61,446 bases of DNA. Source: Mycobacterium nebraskense. Its GTDB lineage: Bacteria; Actinomycetota; Actinomycetes; Mycobacteriales; Mycobacteriaceae. Positions 43,723 to 51,069 of this stretch are shown here, in pieces. Position 1 is the stretch's first letter, and every line of letters begins with the position of its first letter. A program made the translations under genes and the position numbers. Where the stretch lies: NCBI RefSeq assembly GCF_002102255.1, contig NZ_LQPH01000103.1:1-61446 (forward strand), in the 5' to 3' direction. The notes under the pieces were generated by a model. That model was not told where the DNA came from and did no database searches. It saw only the letters and a program-made list of their open reading frames with translations.

Positions 43723-46350
43723 CTACCGCGCCATGTTGGCGAAGCGCGACAAGTGCAGCTGATGCGCCACGGTGACCGTTTTGGTCGGGCCGTTGCGGTG
43801 CTTGGCCAGAATGAAATCGGCCTCTCCCCCACGCGGGTCGTCGCGCTCGAAAGCATCCGGCCGGTTGAGCAGAATAACCATGTCGGCATCCTGTTCCAGC
43901 GATCCCGATTCGCGGAGATCGGACAGCATCGGCTTCTTGTCGGTGCGCTGCTCGGGGCCACGGTTCAGCTGAGCGATCGCCACCACCGGCACCTCGATCT
44001 CCTTGGCCAACAACTTGAGTTGACGCGAGAATTCCGACACCTCCACCTGCCGCGACTCGTGCTTCTTACCCGACGTCATCAGCTGCAGGTAGTCGACGAC
44101 GACCAGCTTCAGGTCGGCCTTTTGCTTCAGCCGGCGCGCCTTGGCGCGGATCTCCATCATGGTCAGGTTGGGCGAGTCGTCGATATACAGTGGCGCCTCG
44201 CTGATTTCGCTCATCCGCCGCGCCAGCCGGGTCCAGTCGTCGTCGCTCATCCGGCCCGAACGCATGTCGGACAGCTTGATCTTCGCCTCGGCCGAGAGCA
44301 ACCGCATCACGATCTCGGACTTGCTCATCTCCAGCGAGAAGATGACGCTGGCCATGCGGTGCTTGATCGAGCATGACCGCATGAAGTCCAGACCGAGCGT
44401 GGAGTTATGGGTGGGGATCATTGCCTTGCTCGCCAGATACATGTGGCTGTCGTTGTCCACTTCGACACAACGCACGGCAACGGTCTCGACTGGGCGGACG
44501 TCCACAATGAAGCGTGATCCAGAGCGCTGAGTGCCGGCAGCGGCCCGACGCTCCTTGTGTGCTATGGCCTTTCGCTGCAAGGCGAATACCGCGTCGTCCG
44601 TGGAGAATGTCAGGGTGTACGCAATGCTGGACGACTCATGACGGCCCGGGACGCGCTTGGTCGAGGTTTGGCAGCGATAGCCAAGGCTGACGATCAGTTC
44701 GGCGGCATCGGACGCCAGCCGTTGGTTTGTGACTGAAAACTGGACGGCGCCGCCTGCCGTCACGGTTCCGTCGGTGTCGAGCAAGCCGGCGAGGAGGGCG
44801 CGCCGCTGAGTCTCGGACCCCCGCAGGTATTCCGTCGGAATGTGCTTGTTCCCGAGCACGCCGAGTGTGCGCAGCCGCGCCTGCAATGTCCCCACAGCGG
44901 CGTGGCAGTTCTGGCACAACCGCATCCCCGCCGACGGTCCCGCGCAGCGAACGCAGGTTGGACTGGGCACCGGAGCCGAGACAAACCGCGCCCAACCACC
45001 ACATGAGCGTCCACAGGTCCGCACCTGACTGGTATAGGGAACGAACGACTTCCCGCATACCACGCACTGGCGCGGAGCCGGCTCAGGGTTAGCCGCTAGG
45101 CACAGTTGATACCGGTGCCGAGCGGATTCCGACGGAACCGCTACGAAGCCGTCCGCTTCGATCCGCATGATGATTTCCGGATCGGCCGAGGTGATCTGGG
45201 CTGCGGCGCTGGTGCCATCGCCAAGCCAGGCGCCGAGAGTGTATGGCGGGACCAAACATTCGCGATCCGGCAGGTCGAGCGCACACGCATTGACCACGCT
45301 GTGGTTCAGTCGCCGGTCTTGGGTGTCGCAGCGCAGAGTTCCCGCGATTTCGGCCGTCGTCCGCACCGCCGCAAAGGTCCGCTGATTCTTGTAGCGGTTG
45401 TAACGCACTGCCGCGGCCTGTGCTGACTTCCGGGATGCGCGTGTTTCGGTCAACCACTGATGCTCTGCATCGGCAACGATGACTGTCCCGTCGGAGAACT
45501 CCACCTCGTAGCACGGCCGCCCCAACATCACGTTGGTGGCGGCCACCACCCGCGTCGGCCGCCCGTCCGCGCCAAGCAACTCATCACCGACCGCGACGTC
45601 GCCCATCGTCGTCCAGCCGGTCGGTGTCGGCAGCAACGTGTCCAACGCGAGTGCCTTGCCCACTCCAGGCCTGGCCGCCACGATGATCATCTGTCCGGGA
45701 TGCAGGCCGTTGGTCACCTCGTCGAGTTCGGTGAAGCCGGTCGGCACGCCGCGCGAAATCCCGCCGTTGGAGGCGATGGCGTCGATCTCGTCCATCGTCG
45801 GCTGCAGCAGGTCCTCCAGCGCGACGAAATCTTCCGACAGCCGCCGCTCGGCCACGTCATAGATCTCCGCCTGCGCGCGATCGACCACCTCGGCCACGTC
45901 GGCGCCCTCGGCGCCCGCGTAGCCGTATTGCACGACCCGCGTCCCGGCCTCCACCAGCCGGCGCAGCAGCGCCTTCTCGGCCACGATGCCGGCGTAGTAG
46001 CCCGCGTTGGCGGCAGTGGGCACAGTGGAGATCAGGGTGTGCAGATAGGGCGCACCACCAATCCTGCGCAGCATCCCGCGGCGGTCCAGTTCCGCGGCGA
46101 CCGTCACCGCATCGGCCGGTTCGCCACGGCCATAGAGGTCCAGGATCGCGTCGTAGACGTTCTGGTGCGCGGGGCGGTAGAAGTCGCCGGGCCGCAGGCG
46201 TTCCAGCACATCGGCGATGGCGTCCTTGCTCAGCAGCATGCCGCCCAGCACCGCCTGCTCCGCCGCCATGTCCTGCGGTGGTTGACGGCCGAAGTCCTCA
46301 CTGGGCGCCGACGAATCCATGCCCGACGCCAAGTCATCGACGACCGCCAT
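43723..46350 (-). CDS. dnaB: Replicative DNA helicase DnaB, interrupted by an intein
   Basis: The 875-residue precursor of the replicative helicase. The N-terminal domain (AAEQAVLGGMLLSKDAIADV) and linker are followed by the RecA-like ATPase core, split at Walker A: ARPGVGK precedes the intein and STLGLDFMR follows it. Walker B (KLVVVDYLQLM) and the later SLEMSK and DLRESGSLEQDAD motifs are intact. The mature helicase would be about 458 residues. The ATG at 46350 was chosen because AGGAGGAATCC precedes it. Splicing is required for ATP binding, so the enzyme is off until the intein leaves. Length and layout match the M. tuberculosis protein (874 residues). Confidence 0.95.
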   Translation of the reverse strand: MAVVDDLASGMDSSAPSEDFGRQPPQDMAAEQAVLGGMLLSKDAIADVLERLRPGDFYRPAHQNVYDAILDLYGRGEPADAVTVAAELDRRGMLRRIGGAPYLHTLISTVPTAANAGYYAGIVAEKALLRRLVEAGTRVVQYGYAGAEGADVAEVVDRAQAEIYDVAERRLSEDFVALEDLLQPTMDEIDAIASNGGISRGVPTGFTELDEVTNGLHPGQMIIVAARPGVGKALALDTLLPTPTGWTTMGDVAVGDELLGADGRPTRVVAATNVMLGRPCYEVEFSDGTVIVADAEHQWLTETRASRKSAQAAAVRYNRYKNQRTFAAVRTTAEIAGTLRCDTQDRRLNHSVVNACALDLPDRECLVPPYTLGAWLGDGTSAAAQITSADPEIIMRIEADGFVAVPSESARHRYQLCLAANPEPAPRQCVVCGKSFVPYTSQVRTCGRSCGGWARFVSAPVPSPTCVRCAGPSAGMRLCQNCHAAVGTLQARLRTLGVLGNKHIPTEYLRGSETQRRALLAGLLDTDGTVTAGGAVQFSVTNQRLASDAAELIVSLGYRCQTSTKRVPGRHESSSIAYTLTFSTDDAVFALQRKAIAHKERRAAAGTQRSGSRFIVDVRPVETVAVRCVEVDNDSHMYLASKAMIPTHNSTLGLDFMRSCSIKHRMASVIFSLEMSKSEIVMRLLSAEAKIKLSDMRSGRMSDDDWTRLARRMSEISEAPLYIDDSPNLTMMEIRAKARRLKQKADLKLVVVDYLQLMTSGKKHESRQVEVSEFSRQLKLLAKEIEVPVVAIAQLNRGPEQRTDKKPMLSDLRESGSLEQDADMVILLNRPDAFERDDPRGGEADFILAKHRNGPTKTVTVAHQLHLSRFANMAR
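44404..45654 (-). other. Class 3 intein in DnaB Walker A loop, with LAGLIDADG endonuclease domain
   Basis: A 417-residue intein (ALALDTLLPTPTGW to AMIPTHN) inserted between the Lys and the Ser of the P-loop. Residue 1 is Ala, not Cys or Ser. The class 3 WCT set is present: Trp67 in ADAEHQWLTE, the block F Cys (396) in VAVRCVEVDNDSHMYL, and Thr415 in the C-terminal IPTHN. Two LAGLIDADG blocks are seen, TLGAWLGDG (45214-45243 region) and LLAGLLDTDG (44767-44796). Between them sit eight cysteines, CxxC-x13-CxxxC then CxxC-x9-CxxC, which look like two zinc ribbons. Confidence 0.9.
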
Positions 46351-46879
46351 GGATTCCTCCTCCCCTGCCACGCATCCGAACGTACATTCGAAGACCGCTC
46401 TCGTCAGCGTAAGTCAAGGAGCCGACACTTTCGCCGCACAGCACTCGCACGCCTGGCGCCGGGACGACGTTAGACGTTGCTGGCTAGTAGGTGAAAGGGG
46501 CGCTGTTCATGAACCTGTGCATCGTGTGTGCATATCCATCGACACCTGTGTTGAGTGGGGTGTGGAGAACCTGTGTATGAATTCAAGGGGCCCTGACATC
46601 ACTGCTGTTAAGAGCCATGTAACGCGACGAAATTCGTGTGGACAAGAATCTCTACGGCGTGTCGTCGCAGGTTACCGCGCCGGGCGTGTTGGCTTTCGGC
46701 CATATTTTCGCAGCGTTACGGCAGGGTAAATAGGGTCCGCGGAATACCCCGCAGCAATAGTTCGCTAGGGCGTACGTCCGCGACGGCCCGCCGTGTGGCG
46801 CGCGACCATGCCCGCAGCACAACTGAGCCCGGCGGCGGCCGATGATGGCCGCCGCCGGGAAAGAGCAAACGTCGGAGGC
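46351..46879. other. 529-base region upstream of dnaB
   Basis: The stretch separates dnaB from rplI, where M. tuberculosis has the short gene Rv0057. Open frames exist on the plus strand but none has a convincing start or family match. The sequence is A/T-richer than its flanks and contains a perfect DnaA box (46637-46645) and a one-mismatch copy TGTGGAGAA at 46561-46569. It likely holds the dnaB promoter and its control sites. Confidence 0.55.
46637..46645 (-). promoter_or_regulatory. DnaA box upstream of dnaB
   Basis: The plus strand reads TGTGGACAA, which is TTGTCCACA on the minus strand, identical to the mycobacterial/E. coli DnaA box consensus. It lies about 290 bases before the dnaB start, so DnaA may tune dnaB expression or it may be a titration site. 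Confidence 0.55.
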
Positions 46880-47338
46880 TTAGCTCTCCGCGACAACCTC
46901 AAGCGCGAGCTCGACGTCGACGTCGGGATGCAGGTGCACCGACACCGGGTGGGTGCCGACAGCCTTGATGTGCGACTTCGGCAGCCGGACGATTCGTTTG
47001 TCCAGGTTGGGTCCGCCGGCCTTCTTGATGGCCGCGACGACGTCGCCGGACGTCACCGCGCCGAAGAGCTTTCCGGAGTCGGCCGCGGTCCGCACCGGCA
47101 GCTGGACGGAACCCAGCGCCTCGATCGCCGTCTTGAGTTCGTTGGCGTGCCCGAGGTCGCGCACCGCCTTGCTTTCGCGGGACCGGCGGATCTCGTCGGC
47201 CTGCTTCTGAGCGCCGCGCGAGGCGACGATCGCCAGACCCCGCGGGAGCAGGAAGTTGCGGCCATAGCCGTCCTTGACCTCGACCGTGTCACCGACGGTG
47301 CCGAGGTGGTCGACGTCAGCCGTCAGAATCAGCTTCAT
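46880..47338 (-). CDS. rplI: 50S ribosomal protein L9
   Basis: A 152-residue L9 protein of the large ribosomal subunit. The N-terminal rRNA-binding domain [20 protein letters not shown] and [14 protein letters not shown] is joined by a long helix to the C-terminal domain [19 protein letters not shown]. Length and order fit the family. It is the last gene of the rpsF-ssb-rpsR-rplI operon, 32 bases after rpsR. Confidence 0.97.
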   Translation of the reverse strand: MKLILTADVDHLGTVGDTVEVKDGYGRNFLLPRGLAIVASRGAQKQADEIRRSRESKAVRDLGHANELKTAIEALGSVQLPVRTAADSGKLFGAVTSGDVVAAIKKAGGPNLDKRIVRLPKSHIKAVGTHPVSVHLHPDVDVELALEVVAES

Positions 47339-47370
47339 CGTTATTCGTACTTTCGCTTGGGCTTCGGCGG

Positions 47371-47625
47371 CTATCGCGCCGAGGAGGTGAAGGGCAGCAG
47401 AGCCACCTCGCGGGCATTCTTCACCGCGATCGCGATGTCACGCTGGTGCTGCACGCAGTTACCGGTGACCCGACGCGCCCGGATTTTGCCGCGCTCACTG
47501 ATATAGGTGCGCAGCAGCGCGGTGTCCTTGTAATCGATCGATTGGCCCTTCTTCGCGCAGAAGACACACTTCCGCGTTTTGACCGGCTTTTCCGGAGCCG
47601 GACGTCGCTTGCTGGACTTCGCCAT
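47371..47625 (-). CDS. rpsR: 30S ribosomal protein S18 (cysteine-containing, rpsR1 type)
   Basis: An 84-residue S18. Cysteines in KCVFCAKK and [15 protein letters not shown] mark it as the zinc-binding (C+) form, which in mycobacteria is the rpsR1 paralogue of this operon; a C- paralogue is expected in a Zur-regulated locus elsewhere. Start with [14 protein letters not shown], preceded by AAAAGAAAGACAG. It binds S6, encoded upstream in the same operon. Confidence 0.96.
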   Translation of the reverse strand: MAKSSKRRPAPEKPVKTRKCVFCAKKGQSIDYKDTALLRTYISERGKIRARRVTGNCVQHQRDIAIAVKNAREVALLPFTSSAR

Positions 47626-47662
47626 GACTGTCTTTCTTTTCGTTTCTTACTGTTGAAGTTTG

Positions 47663-48181
47663 TTAGAACGGCGGTTCGTCGTCGCCGCCGCCGAAGGACC
47701 CCGATGCCGGGGCGCTGCCCCACGGGTCGTCGGCGGGCGCGCTACTCGCCGGCGCCGACCCTCCCTGACGGGACCCACCTCCCCCGCCGAAGCCGCCACC
47801 ACCGCCACCGCCGCTGCGGCTGGCCTTGTTGACCTTGGCGGTGGCGTACCGCAGCGAGGGCCCGATCTCATCGACCTCCACCTCGAAGACGGTGCGCTTC
47901 TCGCCTTCGCGCGTCTCGAAGGACCGCTGCTTGAGCCGGCCGGTGACAATCACTCGTGAGCCACGGGTGAGGCTCTCGGCGACGTTCTCGGCGGCCTCCC
48001 GCCAGATGTTGCATCGCAGGAAGAGCGCCTCGCCGTCTTTCCACTCCCCGCTCTGGCGGTCATAGATCCGCGGTGTCGACGCCACGGTGAAATTCGCGAC
48101 GGCAGCACCGGACGGGGTGAACCGCAGTTCGGGGTCGGCGGTCAGGTTTCCGACAACGGTGATGGTGGTGTCACCAGCCAC
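47663..48181 (-). CDS. ssb: Single-stranded DNA-binding protein
   Basis: A 172-residue SSB. The OB-fold spans about residues 1-110 ([41 protein letters not shown]). The linker is glycine-rich, and the acidic tip GGGDDEPPF is the protein-interaction tail. The GTG at 48181 follows GAGGAGGAAATT and matches the family start. It sits between rpsF and rpsR, the standard arrangement. Confidence 0.97.
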   Translation of the reverse strand: MAGDTTITVVGNLTADPELRFTPSGAAVANFTVASTPRIYDRQSGEWKDGEALFLRCNIWREAAENVAESLTRGSRVIVTGRLKQRSFETREGEKRTVFEVEVDEIGPSLRYATAKVNKASRSGGGGGGGFGGGGGSRQGGSAPASSAPADDPWGSAPASGSFGGGDDEPPF

Positions 48182-48293
48182 AATTTCCTCCTCGTTCCGC
48201 CCTGCTACTCGCTTCTCCGACGGTGGATGGCACGTGTCCTCGCTGAGCCTACGCAAGTCCACCGACGGTGGGCCCACGACTCAGCCACGGGTG

Positions 48294-48584
48294 TTAGTGC
48301 TTGTCGGTGCGCATCACCTTGGTGCGCAAGACCGACTCATTGAGGCTCAGCTGGCGGTCGAGCTCGGAGACCGTCGCCGGCTCCGCCTTCAGGTCGACGA
48401 CGACATAGATGCCTTCGGCGTGCTTGGCGATCTCGTAGGCAAGCCGGCGCTTCCCCCAGATGTCGATCTTTTCGACGGTTCCGCCGTCTTTACGGACGAC
48501 GTTGAGGAACGTCTCCAAGGACGGAGCAACAGTGCGCTCGTCGAGCGTGGGGTCAAGAATGACCATGATTTCGTATGGACGCAT
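48294..48584 (-). CDS. rpsF: 30S ribosomal protein S6
   Basis: A 96-residue S6, beginning [19 protein letters not shown], with the conserved [21 protein letters not shown]. The ATG at 48584 is preceded by AGGAGGTGAGG, a near-ideal binding site. It opens the rpsF-ssb-rpsR-rplI operon; the 141 bases before it should contain the promoter. Confidence 0.97.
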   Translation of the reverse strand: MRPYEIMVILDPTLDERTVAPSLETFLNVVRKDGGTVEKIDIWGKRRLAYEIAKHAEGIYVVVDLKAEPATVSELDRQLSLNESVLRTKVMRTDKH

Positions 48585-48725
48585 GGAAACCTCACCTCCT
48601 CTGGTCTGCACGGCCACGGTCGATCCGCGGCAGGAGGGTCGCCTGCGTCGGCAACCGCACCAGGCTACCGGACGGTCGCGGTTGCCTCCAAAATCAGGGC
48701 GAATCCGGGCGCTCGAGCAACCCGG

Positions 48726-49367
48726 CTACTGCCGGGCGTCCAGGTATTCGGTGGCCCTGTCCATGGTCGCGTGATCGGCCTTGGCGAGGGAGCCCGAATC
48801 GAAGGGCGGCTGCGGGTCGTATTCGATGAGCAGCTGAGCAGCCTGCGCGGCCTGGCGATCGACCAGGAGCTCGACCAGCCGCAAGGCCATGTCGATGCCG
48901 CTGGACACGCCCGCGGCCGTGATGATCCGCTGCGGGAGGTGCTCGACGACTCGGTCCGGCACATAATGGGCGCCCAGCTCGTTGAGCAGGTCCCTGGCCC
49001 GCCAGTGCGTCGTGGCGGTGAGCCCGTCGAGCAGGCCCGCGGCGGCCAACAGCAACGCCCCGGTGCACACCGACGTGGTGAACGTCGTGGTCGGGTGTAC
49101 CGCCTGCAGCCAGGCGCGGATGGTGTCGTCGTGGATCAGCTGGCGCGTGCCGATCCCGCCGGGAAACAGCACCACATCCGGCGAGGTGACCTCGTCGAAC
49201 CGCGCGTCGCAGCTGAGGCCGAGCATCCCGTTTTCCGTACGCACCTCACCCCGGCGGTGACCGATGAACACCACCTCGATCGACGGGATGCGTTGCAACA
49301 CCTCATAGGGCCCCACCGCGTCGAGCGCGGTCACCCGGGGAAACAACGGGACGGCGACCAGGGTCAT
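48726..49367 (-). CDS. DJ-1/PfpI-family protein (isonitrile hydratase-like)
   Basis: A 213-residue class I glutamine amidotransferase-like protein. The nucleophile elbow is TSVCTGALLLAAAGLL, with the preceding VLFPGGIGTRQL and the later ATTHWRARDLLNELGAHYV. These features are those of the InhA/isonitrile-hydratase group rather than chaperone DJ-1. In M. tuberculosis the corresponding gene is Rv0052. Substrate not known. It is encoded between the glycosyltransferase and rpsF on the same strand. Confidence 0.85.
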   Translation of the reverse strand: MTLVAVPLFPRVTALDAVGPYEVLQRIPSIEVVFIGHRRGEVRTENGMLGLSCDARFDEVTSPDVVLFPGGIGTRQLIHDDTIRAWLQAVHPTTTFTTSVCTGALLLAAAGLLDGLTATTHWRARDLLNELGAHYVPDRVVEHLPQRIITAAGVSSGIDMALRLVELLVDRQAAQAAQLLIEYDPQPPFDSGSLAKADHATMDRATEYLDARQ

Positions 49368-49419
49368 GGCGCCACTCCTTCGACCCCGGCTGCGCCGGCA
49401 TCGTCGTCGTCGGCGCGGG

Positions 49420-51069
49420 TCATCGCGCGGCTCCCGCCGGCACCGCGGACTCGATCTCGGTATCCGGCGCAGACGCGCGGCGCATGCCGGCCGGCCGCAG
49501 CCCGGCCGGCAGCCAACCGGCCGGAGCGTCGGGAGCGCGGTCGAAGGGACCGCCCGACGGGTCGTCCACCCGGCCGCCCCAGCGCACCAAGTCTTCGTCG
49601 GGTCGGTAGATCTGGCGGATTACCAACCCGCACAACGCGATGACGGCGATGTCGCGCAACAACACCGTTGTGGTGAAGAACTGCTCCGGCAGCGAGCGGT
49701 TCGGATTGCCGTACAGGTAGTACATCCGCGGCACCCACACCACCGCGTCGATGGTCATCCATGCCAATAGGATCCGGCGATGCGGCAGCGCCAGCACCGC
49801 CAGCGGCACCAGCCACAGCGAGAACTGCGGGCTCCACACCTTGTTGGTCAGCAGGAACACTGCCACCACCAGGAACAAAATCTGTGCCAGCCGCGGCCGC
49901 TGCGGAGCGGTGAGCACCACGTATGCGATTGCCGCACAACCGATTACGAACAGCACTGTGACCACGGTGTTCAGCACCGTGGGCGCCTGCCAGAACCCGA
50001 GCTTGGGATCGAACCCGCGCCAGCCGGTGAACGATTTCACCACGTTGTACAGCGAATCCATGTCGTCGCCGCGTCGGGTGTTGAGCCGGAAGAACTCCGA
50101 CCACCCCCGCGGAAACAGCACCAACACGGGCAGATTCACCAACAACCACGTCACGGCGACTGTCCCCGCGGTGCTAGCCAGAGCGCGAAAGCGTCCGGTC
50201 CGGATCGCCAAGACCACCATGGGGCCCAGGAACAACAACGGATACAGCTTGGCCGCGACGCCCAATCCGATCAGCACGCCGGCAAGCACCGGTTTACGTC
50301 GCGCCCACGCCAGCAGCCCGGCCATGGCGAATGCCGTTGCCAGCGCGTCGAAGTTGGTGAAGATCTGGAAGATCACCAGCGGTGACGCGGCCACCAGGGC
50401 CGCATCCCATACCCGACGCCCGGCCAGGCCGGCGGTCGCCCAGACGGTGGCGAGCCAGGCCAGCGCCAGGCCGAACGCCGCGATGTCGAAGAACATCACC
50501 ACCTCGGCGACCACCGGGAGCGGGGCCAGCTTGCTCAGCGCGGTGTAGGTCTTCGCCAGCGCCATGGATACGTACTGGTACATCCCGGTCAGCACCGGAT
50601 ACTCCATGTAGCGCACCGCAGGCCGACCGTCGTAGCGGGTCTGCGGGGTGCCGCTGCCGTCGGTCTCGACCCAGCTGGACTTGTAGGGAAACTTGCCCTG
50701 GCTCAACAATTCCGCGCCGTAGAGCGGAACGGTATCGGAGTAGCACAACTCGTAGTAGGCGCGTTGGTTCTCCCAGTTGGCCACCCGCTGATCACCCGTC
50801 CCGGTGCCGGTGCTCTGCAGGCAGGCCGCCTTCGTCGACCAGCCGAGCGCCAGGAACACCAGGCCGATCAAGAACATCACCCGCACTGGGGTCATCACCC
50901 GGGCACGGCCGATCAGCACGTGCCGGCCCACCGGCCCCCCGGCGACGTCGGCCAGCGCGGCGCCCAACGAGTCGGTGCGGCTCGGGCAATCCCGGTTGTC
51001 GACACTCCGCAGGTCGCCGGCCAGCGGCGCCGGGGAAATGGTGGCGCTGCGCTGCTCGGCGTCGGTCAC
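49420..51069 (-). CDS. GT87-type integral membrane glycosyltransferase (Rv0051-like)
   Basis: A 549-residue polytopic protein of the GT87/DUF2029 family, polyprenyl-phosphate-sugar-dependent alpha-mannosyltransferases of the GT-C fold. About eleven hydrophobic helices are visible; the first is VMFLIGLVFLALGW, followed by a large external loop with YMEYPVLTGMYQYVS, where GT-C catalytic acids usually sit. The GTG at 51069 overlaps the ponA1 stop as GTGA, so it is coupled to ponA1. In M. tuberculosis Rv0051 occupies the same place. Role in envelope glycan assembly is inferred. Confidence 0.88.
   Translation of the reverse strand: MTDAEQRSATISPAPLAGDLRSVDNRDCPSRTDSLGAALADVAGGPVGRHVLIGRARVMTPVRVMFLIGLVFLALGWSTKAACLQSTGTGTGDQRVANWENQRAYYELCYSDTVPLYGAELLSQGKFPYKSSWVETDGSGTPQTRYDGRPAVRYMEYPVLTGMYQYVSMALAKTYTALSKLAPLPVVAEVVMFFDIAAFGLALAWLATVWATAGLAGRRVWDAALVAASPLVIFQIFTNFDALATAFAMAGLLAWARRKPVLAGVLIGLGVAAKLYPLLFLGPMVVLAIRTGRFRALASTAGTVAVTWLLVNLPVLVLFPRGWSEFFRLNTRRGDDMDSLYNVVKSFTGWRGFDPKLGFWQAPTVLNTVVTVLFVIGCAAIAYVVLTAPQRPRLAQILFLVVAVFLLTNKVWSPQFSLWLVPLAVLALPHRRILLAWMTIDAVVWVPRMYYLYGNPNRSLPEQFFTTTVLLRDIAVIALCGLVIRQIYRPDEDLVRWGGRVDDPSGGPFDRAPDAPAGWLPAGLRPAGMRRASAPDTEIESAVPAGAAR

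Noticed and set aside
46319..46729. Plus-strand frame over the dnaB leader
   Set aside because: It overlaps the dnaB start on the other strand and lacks a credible start and family match; it could not be tied to the Rv0057 position with confidence.
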